Part shown: in pieces, positions 25,943-35,177 of the stretch
Numbering within the stretch: the stretch's first letter is position 1
Layout: each line of letters begins with the position of its first letter
Assembly (NCBI RefSeq): GCF_024730565.1
Contig: NZ_CP077725.1
Coordinates: forward strand, 1 to 64,000
Source: Clostridium sp. CM027
Lineage (GTDB): Bacteria > Bacillota > Clostridia > Clostridiales > Clostridiaceae
Length of the DNA stretch: 64,000 nucleotides
Direction of reading: 5' to 3'
Made by a program: the position numbers and the translations under genes
The notes under the pieces: model-generated
The model's database searches: none
What the model saw: the letters and a program-made list of their open reading frames with translations, nothing else
Told to the model about the DNA's origin: nothing

Positions 25943-26980
25943 TTAGCCAAGAGTAAGAATTTCTTTCAGAGAGGATATAACAAATTCAACATCTTTATCA
26001 GAAACCCAATTGTGAGTAACAAAACGCATTAATCCATCTTCTTCTCCATTAATTTTTATTCCTCTATTGTAGAATTTCTCTACTAATTTATCGCTACTAA
26101 ATCCAGTACTCCTCATATTAAAGAATACCATATTAATATGGATATATTCCTTATTGACTACTATGCCAGGGATTTTTGACAATTCTTCGCCTAGAACTAT
26201 AGCATTTTTATGATCTATTTTAAGTTGTGGAATCATCTCACAAAGTGCTACAAGGCCTGCTGCAGCTAGAATACCGGATTGCCTTAAACCTCCACCTAAA
26301 ACTTTTCTTTTCTTTCTTGCCTTATCAATAAAAATTTTACTGCCCGCAAGCATAGAACCTATAGGTGCACAAAGAGCTTTGGATAGGCAAAACATAACAG
26401 AATCACAATACTTAGTAATTTCTTTTGCATCCACATCTAAGTAAGCAGAAGCATTAAAAAGCCTTGCTCCATCTAAGTGAACAGGTACTTCATGCCCTTT
26501 TGCCAAGGTGTAAATTTTTTTCATTGTACTTAGAGGTATTACTGTACCGAAGGAATGAGCATTTTCTATGCATATAAGGCCTGTACTAGGATAATGAATG
26601 TCTTCTTCCTCTTTTCTGATTTTAGATTCAATTTCTTTAGGATCTAATTCACCCTTATTGCTCATTAGAGTTCTAAGCTGAACCCCAGCAATTATTGATG
26701 CACCGGCAACTTCATGCATTACTATATGGCAATCATCACCAAGAATTACTTCATTACCCCTAGTGCAATGAGTAAAAAGTGCTAGTTGATTACCCATTGT
26801 ACCACTTGGTACAAATAGCGCAGCTTCTTTGCCAACAAGTTTAGCAGCATACTCTTCTAGTGTATTTACAGTTGGATCATCTCCATAAACATCATCTCCA
26901 ACTTCAGCTGTGAACATAGCTTGTCTCATATTTTGTGTAGGCTGCGTTACTGTATCACTTCTTAAATCTATAAATTTCAT
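25943..26980 (-). CDS. ltaE: low-specificity L-threonine aldolase
   Basis: PLP enzyme cleaving L-threonine/allo-threonine to glycine and acetaldehyde. It is 345 aa, the family's usual length. The N terminus IDLRSDTVTQPT and GDDVYGDDPTVNTLE are diagnostic. The PLP lysine lies in FCLSKALCAPIGSM near 197. HLDGARLFNAS carries the cofactor-binding Asp. A good AGGGAGGTTATTAAA ribosome binding site precedes the ATG. It is transcribed toward the candidate RNA region with no obvious strong terminator between them. Confidence 0.93.
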   Translation of the reverse strand: MKFIDLRSDTVTQPTQNMRQAMFTAEVGDDVYGDDPTVNTLEEYAAKLVGKEAALFVPSGTMGNQLALFTHCTRGNEVILGDDCHIVMHEVAGASIIAGVQLRTLMSNKGELDPKEIESKIRKEEEDIHYPSTGLICIENAHSFGTVIPLSTMKKIYTLAKGHEVPVHLDGARLFNASAYLDVDAKEITKYCDSVMFCLSKALCAPIGSMLAGSKIFIDKARKKRKVLGGGLRQSGILAAAGLVALCEMIPQLKIDHKNAIVLGEELSKIPGIVVNKEYIHINMVFFNMRSTGFSSDKLVEKFYNRGIKINGEEDGLMRFVTHNWVSDKDVEFVISSLKEILTLG

Positions 26981-27124
26981 TTTAATAACCTCCCTAAAAT
27001 ATTTATAGATACTATTATAACTTAAAATTTTTTATATTGTAGGGAATAATAAAATCTTAATGGAGTAGTAGTAATATTACTTTTGGTTTTTATGGTAAAA
27101 TCTATATTAGGGGGTGGTAAAGTA

Positions 27125-28507
27125 ATGAGTGGAACATTTCGATTTATTCATGCTGCAGACTTGCATTTAGGTTCCTTTCTTAATATAAATGGGAAACCAC
27201 AGGAGGAAATTCAAGGCTTGTGTAAAGACGCTGTCTATGATGCCTTTGAAAGGATATGTAATAAAGCTATTTCATACAAGGTAGATTTTATATTACTTTG
27301 TGGAGACGTTTATGATAGCTATTTAAGATCAGTAAGAGGAAATAGTTTTTTTATTAATCAATGCGAAAGACTAAATGAAAAAGATATAAGGGTATATGCT
27401 ATTTACGGTAATCACGATGCTATAAATGATGCACAGGAATTATTTGCTATGCCACAAAATGTTCATATATTAAGCGCTGATAAAGCAGAGAGTTTTGTGG
27501 TATACAAAGAAGGGAAAGTTATAGCAAAAATTATTGGGAAATCTTATAAGCATCGATCCGAAAGAGAAAAAATATATGAAAACTATTTAATGGATAATGA
27601 TGTTTTTAATATTGCAATGCTACATACTGCTTTAGAAGGGGATAATAAAAATTATGTTCCTTGCACTTTGGAGGAACTTAAGGTGGTGCCTAATATAGAT
27701 TATTGGGCTCTGGGTCATATTCATAAACTAAGTATTTTAAGCACTATGAAACCTATTATAGCTTTCCCAGGGATTCCTCAAGGGCGTGATATGGGAGAAC
27801 AGGGAGTAGGGGGAGTTTTCTTAGTTACAGCATGCAAGAAAGAAATTGCCCATATGGAATTCATACCTGTAGCAACAGTTATGTATAAAAGGGTAGAAGT
27901 AATAATAGGTGATGAGAATGAAATAGAAAATTATAGTGATTTACTTCGAGTAATTTACGATAAGATAAGTAGTTTAACATATAGTCTTCCTGAAATTTAT
28001 AGCGAGATTGTTCCTTTAAATGAAGATACATATTCTAAGGAAAGTACGCCTTTAAACGAAGATCTATTGGATGAATTTAAAGGCTATATTGTGAAGCTTA
28101 TAATAAAAGGAAGAACAGATATGCACGGTGATATAAATAACATGACGGAAGATGATTATAAGCAGTTTATAGAGGATATAAATGAAGAACTGGTCGCCCA
28201 AAAATATTTTCTGTGGATAGATTCCATAATATTTAGAACCAAACCACTTATGCAGGATTTTGAAAGTCTAAAAATGCAAAACTCTATTTTTAAGGATTTA
28301 GATGAAATAATTAGCTTATATACTGAGGACCCTGAGCATAAAAACCAACTTGCAAAAAATTGGGGATCCATTTGGAAAAAACAAATTTATACAGAAAATA
28401 TAGATGAAGATAAATTTGATTTTGATGAAGAGATTATGCAGGATATTATATCACAAGCTAGAGAATTGCTTATTGAAAAATTGGCAGAAGCTTTAGAAAT
28501 AATGTAG
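27125..28507 (+). CDS. yhaO: YhaO-like metallophosphoesterase (SbcD/Mre11 family)
   Basis: A 460-aa calcineurin-like phosphoesterase. Metal-binding motifs are visible: DLHLG (12-16), LCGDVYD (about 58-64), YGNHDAI (about 97-103), MLHTALEG and GHIHKLS (about 198). The Mre11-like nuclease is expected to work with the Rad50-like ATPase encoded 13 bases downstream, as in the yhaO-yhaN pair of Bacillus. An in-frame TTG at 27083 opens the frame, but AGGGGGTGG at about 27110-27118 fits the ATG at 27125. Function in DNA end processing is inferred from the family. Confidence 0.85.
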   Translation: MSGTFRFIHAADLHLGSFLNINGKPQEEIQGLCKDAVYDAFERICNKAISYKVDFILLCGDVYDSYLRSVRGNSFFINQCERLNEKDIRVYAIYGNHDAINDAQELFAMPQNVHILSADKAESFVVYKEGKVIAKIIGKSYKHRSEREKIYENYLMDNDVFNIAMLHTALEGDNKNYVPCTLEELKVVPNIDYWALGHIHKLSILSTMKPIIAFPGIPQGRDMGEQGVGGVFLVTACKKEIAHMEFIPVATVMYKRVEVIIGDENEIENYSDLLRVIYDKISSLTYSLPEIYSEIVPLNEDTYSKESTPLNEDLLDEFKGYIVKLIIKGRTDMHGDINNMTEDDYKQFIEDINEELVAQKYFLWIDSIIFRTKPLMQDFESLKMQNSIFKDLDEIISLYTEDPEHKNQLAKNWGSIWKKQIYTENIDEDKFDFDEEIMQDIISQARELLIEKLAEALEIM

Positions 28508-28520
28508 GGGTGGTGAGAAT

Positions 28521-31352
28521 TTGAAAATAACACAGCTAGATATTAGAGATTTTGGCGTGTTTCAAGGTGAAAAACTGGAAGACTTGGGTAGCGGCATAAT
28601 AGTTATTGGTGGTGCAAATAGATCTGGTAAAACTACCTTAATGCAGGTACTTAGAAATATCCCCTTTGGGTTTTCAAAGAATAGCGGTATACCCCCAGCT
28701 AAATTCCAATACAATGTACGATGTGATTTATTATTAGATGATGGAAATGGCGTAAATGTACTTTTAAAAGGATTTAGTAATCCGGAGATAGTTTATAATA
28801 ATGCTACAGACAATAAAGCTAATAAAGGGTTATATAATATAGATAAATCAGCCTACAGAGAACTCTTTACCATAAGTCTTGATGAACTCAATAAAAGCTC
28901 TGGCAAGGAAGATAGTAACCTACAGTCTATGCTACTGGGTGCAGGTTTTAAGCATATTGCAAAAATTCCTGGAGTTGCTAAAGAGTTAAGGGAAAAAGCT
29001 AATACAATCGGTGGAACTCGTGGAAATCCATCAACTAAAATGTTTAAGCCCTTCACGGAGAATATTAAAAAAGGCGTAGAGGGAAGGAAAAAATCCATAT
29101 CCATGTTAGATACTTTTGCTGAAAAGAAAAATAGCTTGTCCCATCTTCAGGCTACCATAATTTCAAAGGAGAAGCAGCTTGAGATTAGCAATAATAATAT
29201 AATTAAATTAGACATTTTAAGGCACAATTACGAGCTTAACCAAGACAGAAAAAATATTGAGGGTGAGCTTCAAACATATTTTTTTAGTCATAGTGATATA
29301 AAGGAATATAATATAGAAAAAGCAAAGACCCTAAAAACTCAATATATTAAAGAGTTAGAACAGTACAATAATGACAACAATGGATTTCAAAGAGAAATAA
29401 TCACAGAGAAACCTATGAAAGAATTGCTTTTAGGTAGCAAGGATTTAATTAGTGATTTTTATAATGGAATATCAGGCATTAAGGAAATGAACAAGAACCT
29501 ACTAAGTGAAAAAAATGAGTATTATGAGAAAACACAGTTATTAATGAATAAAATTAAAAAATCAAATGATAACTGGTCTAGTTTTAAAGGTATTTCAGAG
29601 ATTAATTGTGATGAGGTGCAACAGTGCATTTTAATACAGAATATTGAAAAATTTAAAAAGGCAGAATACGATAGAGCACTTTGTGATAAAAGAAGTGGAG
29701 ACCTCAAAATCCAAAGGGAGATCTTAGAAAAACAAATAGTAACCTGCGATTCTGCAACTTATATGAAAAAGTATTTTTATCTTACAATATCTTTTATGAT
29801 TTTAGGCTTGGCATTATTTTTTATAGATAAATTGCTTGGGTGTTCACTAATAATAATTGGGGCAATAGGATCAGCCCTATATTTGTTTATAAATTACTCA
29901 AATAGCAAACTAATTATAAATAGAAATATAGAAATTAAAACTCAGATAGAGAATAGATCAGGTGATATCAGTAATAATTCCCAGGAAATAATAAGCTTAG
30001 ATGAGGATTTAAGAGAACTAAACAACATAATGGACGAGTATAGGGACATTCTAAAGCTTGATGGAAGAGTCTCAGTAGAAGGTATCAAGGATTATTTTAA
30101 AACCGTGTCTTATTTAAAGGATGAAATATCGGAGTACTATTTATTAAAGAAAAAACTAAGCAGTCACTTTAATACCCTTAATGAATCTTTAAGTAGTATT
30201 GGTGAGGTGCTTAAAAAATTTACTGAGTTTAATACTAAAAATCCAGAGGAAATAAATTTAGATAATATTGAAAATATTTGTAGCGACATACTGCTAAAGT
30301 TAGAGGAGTTATATAAGCATTTGATACTGGTGGAAAAAGCCCATGAAAGTTACTTAAAATTAAACATGGTAGAGCATGAAATATTGGGGCTCCTTGGAAG
30401 CAATTACTTAGAGGATATAATATTAAATATAGAAAAGTATATAAGTCAGGGAGAAAAGTATATAAAATATTTAAATATGCAGAACGAATTAAAAATTATT
30501 CAGGAGAAGTTATTGCAATCGGTAAAAAGCCAGCGTATAAAAAAAATATTATATGATGGGAAAGTAGAAGCTGCGCCCAGTGATGATGCAAATCTATTAA
30601 AAATCCTTGAAAATTTATATAGGGAGTATATCAATATAGATGAACTCACTTATGAATATGAGGGATTAAATGCTGAAATTAAAGAATTGATAGGGCAATT
30701 GGATATTTTAAAGAATGAAAAACAAACTTTAAAAGATGAACTCCTAGCCTTAAATTCTGATGAGATGTTAGTGCAATACGATAAAGAAATTAGACAGGCA
30801 AGAGGCCACTTGCGGCCCCTTGCAGAAAAATATGCTGTTTATAATACAGCAGCTTTATTACTCGAAAAAATCAGAGAAAAGTTTTTAGAAAGTACTAAGG
30901 ATAAGTTATTAAAAGGAGCTAGTGATATTCTAAGTGAAATAACCTCTGGGGAATACAAAGATATTGTGCCTATGGAAGATTTAATGCAGGGAGACTTTAA
31001 AACTGTATTACGAGATGAGAGTGTTAAGGAGAGTTCAAGAGAGTTAAGCAGGGGCACAAAAGAACAATTATTTTTGGCAGTTCGTATAAGCAGAATAAAA
31101 GAAATTAAGCCAAGTTTACCAGTGATTTTAGACGATTCCTTTGTTAACTTTGATATTGCACATACGAAAAATACAGTTAAGGCATTAGTACAGCTTTCAA
31201 AAACTCATCAGATTTTTGTACTTACCTGTCATGCAACTTTAGTAGAGTTAATAAATGATCTAGAGAAGCAGGCACAATATTTCAAATTAGACAAGGGTAA
31301 GTTTGAAAAAAGCACAGGGGGAGATTTGAAAAAATATCTAAAAGAACTATAA
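28521..31352 (+). CDS. yhaN: YhaN-like SMC/Rad50-type ATPase with membrane hairpin
   Basis: A 943-aa Rad50/SbcC-like ATPase. Walker A GGANRSGKTT is at 30-39, the signature ELSRGTKEQLFLA near 838-850, and Walker B LPVILDDSFVNFD near 865-877. Two long coiled-coil arms flank two adjacent hydrophobic helices (about residues 418-455, KYFYLTISFMILGLALFF then IIIGAIGSALYLFINY) where Rad50 would have its zinc hook. The protein may thus be membrane-tethered, as in YhaN. The TTG start follows GGGGTGGTGAG. Probably an operon with yhaO. Confidence 0.88.
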   Translation: MKITQLDIRDFGVFQGEKLEDLGSGIIVIGGANRSGKTTLMQVLRNIPFGFSKNSGIPPAKFQYNVRCDLLLDDGNGVNVLLKGFSNPEIVYNNATDNKANKGLYNIDKSAYRELFTISLDELNKSSGKEDSNLQSMLLGAGFKHIAKIPGVAKELREKANTIGGTRGNPSTKMFKPFTENIKKGVEGRKKSISMLDTFAEKKNSLSHLQATIISKEKQLEISNNNIIKLDILRHNYELNQDRKNIEGELQTYFFSHSDIKEYNIEKAKTLKTQYIKELEQYNNDNNGFQREIITEKPMKELLLGSKDLISDFYNGISGIKEMNKNLLSEKNEYYEKTQLLMNKIKKSNDNWSSFKGISEINCDEVQQCILIQNIEKFKKAEYDRALCDKRSGDLKIQREILEKQIVTCDSATYMKKYFYLTISFMILGLALFFIDKLLGCSLIIIGAIGSALYLFINYSNSKLIINRNIEIKTQIENRSGDISNNSQEIISLDEDLRELNNIMDEYRDILKLDGRVSVEGIKDYFKTVSYLKDEISEYYLLKKKLSSHFNTLNESLSSIGEVLKKFTEFNTKNPEEINLDNIENICSDILLKLEELYKHLILVEKAHESYLKLNMVEHEILGLLGSNYLEDIILNIEKYISQGEKYIKYLNMQNELKIIQEKLLQSVKSQRIKKILYDGKVEAAPSDDANLLKILENLYREYINIDELTYEYEGLNAEIKELIGQLDILKNEKQTLKDELLALNSDEMLVQYDKEIRQARGHLRPLAEKYAVYNTAALLLEKIREKFLESTKDKLLKGASDILSEITSGEYKDIVPMEDLMQGDFKTVLRDESVKESSRELSRGTKEQLFLAVRISRIKEIKPSLPVILDDSFVNFDIAHTKNTVKALVQLSKTHQIFVLTCHATLVELINDLEKQAQYFKLDKGKFEKSTGGDLKKYLKEL

Positions 31353-31363
31353 GTGCATTTCCT

Positions 31364-31393
31364 TTGAAATAGGTGCGTAAAAAATGGTATAAT
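31364..31393 (+). promoter_or_regulatory. promoter of topB
   Basis: TTGAAA (31364-31369) and TATAAT (31388-31393) with an 18-base spacer, upstream of repeat copy A and topB. Confidence 0.6.
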
Positions 31394-31443
31394 AGATTGC
31401 TTAATACAATTATTAGAGCATGTATTATAGAGTTTGTTAATAC

Positions 31444-31470
31444 TTCAGCTCCGCAGGAGATGATTTAATG
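31444..31470 (+). repeat. dispersed palindromic repeat, copy A (partial)
   Basis: TTCAGCTCCGCAGGAGATGATTTAATG. It is the 3' module of the repeat seen in full at 49809-50009 and 53330-53470. The CTCC-GCA-GGAG mini-hairpin corresponds to CACC-GCA-GGTG in other copies, a compensatory change. CAGGAG serves as Shine-Dalgarno, and the final ATG is the start of topB. Confidence 0.75.
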
Positions 31471-33486
31471 GAAAGTGAAGTGGTAATTATTAGTAAGGCG
31501 TTATTTATTACAGAGAAACCAAGTGTTGCTGCGGAATTTGCCAAAGTCTTAAAAATAAATGGTAGAAAGTTTGATGGATATATAGAGTCTGATAAAGCTG
31601 TTGTTACATGGTGCGTGGGACATCTTGTTACTATGAGTTACCCAGAAAAATATGATGCAAAACTTAAAAAGTGGTCTTTAGATACTTTGCCATTTTTACC
31701 TAAAAAGTATAAATATGAAGTTATAGATGGAGTGAAAAAACAATTTAATATAGTTAAAAGCCAACTAATACGTGAAGATATTGATAGAATTTATGTTTGT
31801 ACAGATTCGGGGCGAGAAGGGGAGTACATATATAGATTAGTAGATGAAATGGCGGGGACTCCTAATAAGCAAAAACGAAGAGTGTGGATAGATTCACAAA
31901 CGGAAGCTGAGATTATTCGAGGAGTTAAAGAAGCAAAGGATTTGAGTGAATATGATAATTTATCTGAAGCGGCCTATTTAAGAGCAAAAGAGGATTATCT
32001 AATGGGAATTAATTTCTCAAGGCTTTTAAGTTTAGTATATGGAAAAACTGTAAGCAATTATCTTGGAAAAAATTATATAGTTATTGCTGTGGGACGAGTA
32101 ATGTCTTGTGTGCTTGGAATGGTAGTTCAAAGGGAAAGAGAAGTTCGCGAGTTTGTTGTTACTCCTTTTTATAAGATTATGGTCAGTTTTAAGGTAGATG
32201 AAGGTTGTAATTATGAGGGAGAATGGAAAGCCGTAGAAGGTTCTAAGTATTTTGATTCACCTATGCTTTATAATGAGGGTGGGTTCAAAACCAAGGAAAC
32301 GGCGGAAAAGTTGATGGGAGAACTAAGGGATTCAAGTATAGATGGTAAAGTTTTCGTTGAAAATATTACTAAGAAAAAAGAAAACAAAAATGCTCCGCTG
32401 CTTTTTAATTTAGCAGAAATACAAAATGAGTGTTCTAAGAAATTTAAAATAAATCCAGAGCAAACGCTTAGTCACATTCAAGCATTATATGAGAAGAAAA
32501 TGCTTACATATCCAAGAACGGATGCTAGGGTATTGACTACAGCGATAGCAAAAGAAATAGATGAGAATATAAAAAAATTAACGAAGTTAAATGGAAATGC
32601 TGAGATAAATAATATAGCTCAGACTATTTTAGGGAAAAAATGGTATAGTAATATAGCTAAAACAAAATATGTTGATGATAGCAAGGTAACAGATCATTAT
32701 GCTATTATTCCAACAGGTGAAGGGCTTCAAAACTATTCATCATTAAAGGATATACAAAAGAAAATTTATGACTTAGTGTTACGACGGTTTTTGGCGATTT
32801 TTTATCCGCCTGCTGTGTATAGTAAGGTCTCTGTTATAACAAAGATTGACAAAGAAAGATTTTTCACCTCAGACAAGGTGTGCGTTGAACTTGGATATTT
32901 GGAGGTTTTAAAACCGGATAGGGATAGCAATGATAGTGAAAGCACAAATATGAAATTTTTGAGTACATTAAAAAAAGGTCAAAGTGTAGAAATTGAAGAT
33001 TTAGTTGTAAAAGAAGGTAAAACTTCTCCCCCTAAAAGGTTTACCACAGGTTCAATTATTATAGCTATGGAAAATGCAGGTAAGCTAATTGAAGATGAAG
33101 AACTAAGAGAACATATAAAAGGGTCAGGTATTGGTACAAGTGCCACTCGTTCAGGGATTTTAACGAAGCTTGAAAAAATAGAATACATTAAATCTAATAA
33201 TAAAACACAAGTAGTTATGCCTACTCTACTTGGAGAAATTATCTATGATGTGGTGAAAAATTCTATCCCCACGCTTTTAAATCCAGAGTTAACAGCTAGT
33301 TGGGAAAAAGGATTAACCATGGTTACTCAAAAAGAAATAGCTGGAGATTTGTACATGGAAAAGCTTGAAAATTATATTATTAAAAATAATGATAGGGTAC
33401 TTAAACTGAATAATGGACAAAGGCTTAAAAACAATTTTGATATGGTAAGTGGGTTTTACAAAAATTCAAAAGCTAAGGTGGAATAA
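31468..33486 (+). CDS. topB: DNA topoisomerase III
   Basis: Type IA topoisomerase of 672 aa that relaxes and decatenates DNA by cutting one strand. The Toprim domain starts ALFITEKPSVAAEFAK with the acidic motif TDSGREGEY (about 112-120). Many type III enzymes of Firmicutes carry a Gly in place of the second Asp of DxD, so this is not a defect. The active-site Tyr348 is in LTYPRTDAR. C-terminal topoisomerase domains follow, without obvious zinc fingers. The start ATG and ribosome binding site lie in a dispersed repeat. Confidence 0.94.
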   Translation: MESEVVIISKALFITEKPSVAAEFAKVLKINGRKFDGYIESDKAVVTWCVGHLVTMSYPEKYDAKLKKWSLDTLPFLPKKYKYEVIDGVKKQFNIVKSQLIREDIDRIYVCTDSGREGEYIYRLVDEMAGTPNKQKRRVWIDSQTEAEIIRGVKEAKDLSEYDNLSEAAYLRAKEDYLMGINFSRLLSLVYGKTVSNYLGKNYIVIAVGRVMSCVLGMVVQREREVREFVVTPFYKIMVSFKVDEGCNYEGEWKAVEGSKYFDSPMLYNEGGFKTKETAEKLMGELRDSSIDGKVFVENITKKKENKNAPLLFNLAEIQNECSKKFKINPEQTLSHIQALYEKKMLTYPRTDARVLTTAIAKEIDENIKKLTKLNGNAEINNIAQTILGKKWYSNIAKTKYVDDSKVTDHYAIIPTGEGLQNYSSLKDIQKKIYDLVLRRFLAIFYPPAVYSKVSVITKIDKERFFTSDKVCVELGYLEVLKPDRDSNDSESTNMKFLSTLKKGQSVEIEDLVVKEGKTSPPKRFTTGSIIIAMENAGKLIEDEELREHIKGSGIGTSATRSGILTKLEKIEYIKSNNKTQVVMPTLLGEIIYDVVKNSIPTLLNPELTASWEKGLTMVTQKEIAGDLYMEKLENYIIKNNDRVLKLNNGQRLKNNFDMVSGFYKNSKAKVE

Positions 33487-33489
33487 TAG

Positions 33490-33534
33490 AAAAGATAAGC
33501 AGAACGTAAAATATATCTTCTGCTTATCTTTTTT
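33490..33534 (+). terminator. terminator after topB
   Basis: AAAAGATAAGCAGAA / TTCTGCTTATCTTTT stem followed by TT. Confidence 0.8.
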
Positions 33535-33576
33535 CTGAATTTCACTGATATTATAATTAAAGGGAGATGGCTCTAA

Positions 33577-34962
33577 TTGGCAAAAGATAAAATAATCTAT
33601 GTTTGTAAAGAGTGTGGGTCACATGCTCCAAAATGGATGGGTAAATGTAATGATTGCGGTGCATGGAATTCATATGAAGAGAAAGTGGTTAAGGCGGGCT
33701 CTGCTAAATCAAATACTTTAAATAGTATGGGAACAACAACTAAACCTACAAAACTAAAGGCGGTTGTACAGGCGAACAGTGATAGAATAATTACTGGAGT
33801 TTCAGAGTTTGATAGGGTTATGGGTGGAGGAATAGTTAGAGATAGTGTGACTATTATATCTGCGCCCCCAGGGGCGGGAAAGTCTACACTTTTGCTACAA
33901 CTCGCAAATTCACTGTCATTAAAAGGATATAAGGTTTTATATGCGTCTGGAGAGGAAAGTAATAGCCAAATTAAAAATAGAGCTGACAGAACAATAAAAG
34001 AGATAGCTGATAATTTTTGGGTTGTTTCAGATACAAAGTTAGATGAAATATTACAACATATAGAAACTGTTGATGCTGATTTAATAATACTTGACAGTAT
34101 TCAAACATTCACTTTGGAGGAATATTCAAGTTCGAGGGCTGGTTCTCCTACTCAAGTAATTGAATGCGCCACAGCTTTAAAGGATAAAGCAAAAAATCCA
34201 GAGAGGCCAAGAGCTGTTTTTCTGGTTGGGCAAATGACAAAGGCAGACGAGATGGCAGGACCGCGCATATTAGAGCATTTAGTAGACACTGTATTATATA
34301 TTGAAGGAGAAGATGGAGAAGAGCTAAAACACTTGGTAAGTAAGAAGAACCGTTTCGGAAATACGGAAGAGAGTGGTATGTTTAGGCTTTCGGACATAGG
34401 AATGGAAGAGATTACTGATCCTTCTGAGTTTTTTATGACCAAAAGAGATGAGTTGGTTCCAGGAAGTGCCTTAGCTGTTATAAAGGATGGAACAAGACCC
34501 ATTGTTATAGAAATAGAAAGTCTTGTATCTAAATCTTTTACTCCTTACCCGAGTAGGTTAAGTGAGTGTTTTTCAAGGAAGGAGCAACTGGGAACCCTTA
34601 TTTCTATTCTTGAAGAAAGGGGAGGGATAGGGCTTTATGATAAGAATGTTATTATAAAAGCAACAGGGGGTCTTAAATTAACTGAAACATCGGTGAATCT
34701 TGCTGTAGTTATGAGCATCGCATCTTCTACGCTTAATCATGGGATAGCTACAGATACAGTATTTATTGGAGAACTGGGTCTTACTGGTGAATTAAAAAAA
34801 GTCCCATCTTTAGAGCAAAGACTAAAAGAAGTAGACAGGATGGGGTTTAAAAAGGCTTATATACCTCAAAATTGTTTAAAAGCAGGGGTTAAATTTAAGA
34901 AATTAAAGGTTATCCCATGTAAAAAATTAACCGATGTTATTGAAAAAGAATTTAAGCAATAA
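33577..34962 (+). CDS. radA: DNA repair protein RadA
   Basis: A 461-aa RecA-like ATPase that helps branch migration in recombination. The C4 zinc finger is C10/C13...C24/C27 (CKECGSHAPKWMGKCNDCG). Walker A is SAPPGAGKSTL (about 96-106), the RadA-specific KNRFG motif lies near 254, and a Lon-like C-terminal domain covers about 290-461. It starts at TTG after GGGAGATGG. It is preceded and followed by terminators. Confidence 0.96.
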   Translation: MAKDKIIYVCKECGSHAPKWMGKCNDCGAWNSYEEKVVKAGSAKSNTLNSMGTTTKPTKLKAVVQANSDRIITGVSEFDRVMGGGIVRDSVTIISAPPGAGKSTLLLQLANSLSLKGYKVLYASGEESNSQIKNRADRTIKEIADNFWVVSDTKLDEILQHIETVDADLIILDSIQTFTLEEYSSSRAGSPTQVIECATALKDKAKNPERPRAVFLVGQMTKADEMAGPRILEHLVDTVLYIEGEDGEELKHLVSKKNRFGNTEESGMFRLSDIGMEEITDPSEFFMTKRDELVPGSALAVIKDGTRPIVIEIESLVSKSFTPYPSRLSECFSRKEQLGTLISILEERGGIGLYDKNVIIKATGGLKLTETSVNLAVVMSIASSTLNHGIATDTVFIGELGLTGELKKVPSLEQRLKEVDRMGFKKAYIPQNCLKAGVKFKKLKVIPCKKLTDVIEKEFKQ

Positions 34963-34963
34963 T

Positions 34964-35007
34964 GAAAAGGCCACTGAAATATTTATACATATTTCAGTGG
35001 CCTTTTC
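34964..35007. terminator. terminator after radA
   Basis: Perfect 17-bp stem GAAAAGGCCACTGAAAT / ATTTCAGTGGCCTTTTC with a 10-base loop. It starts 2 bases after the radA stop, and its last bases supply the T run. Confidence 0.75.
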
Positions 35008-35177
35008 CGATAGGTCGCGGGTCTGTCCCACCTATCATTGTTAGCCGCCAGACCGTTCTCTTCCATGGTCGCGCAAGAGCTCCATCTTTGAATATGGAGA
35101 TGCACAATAGTATGGAACTTCACTTTTCAAGCTCTTATTTGGAGTCACGCAGGAGAAACTTCATACGGATTGCACTC
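35008..35177. other. GC-richer structured non-coding segment
   Basis: About 170 bases between two convergent genes, visibly richer in G and C than the surroundings. It contains several inverted repeats: GATAGGT / ACCTATC (35009-35015 / 35030-35036) with inner GGG/CCC, CTCCAT / ATGGAG (35080-35085 / 35094-35099), and GTATG / CATAC near the right end. No plausible coding frame was found. It may be a small RNA, an old repeat unit or a 3' UTR; I do not recognise it. Confidence 0.3.

Noticed and set aside
31468-33486. TopB with defective Toprim site (TDSGREGE instead of TDPDREGE)
   Set aside because: Type III topoisomerases of Firmicutes commonly have a Gly at this position, so I do not count it as a lesion.
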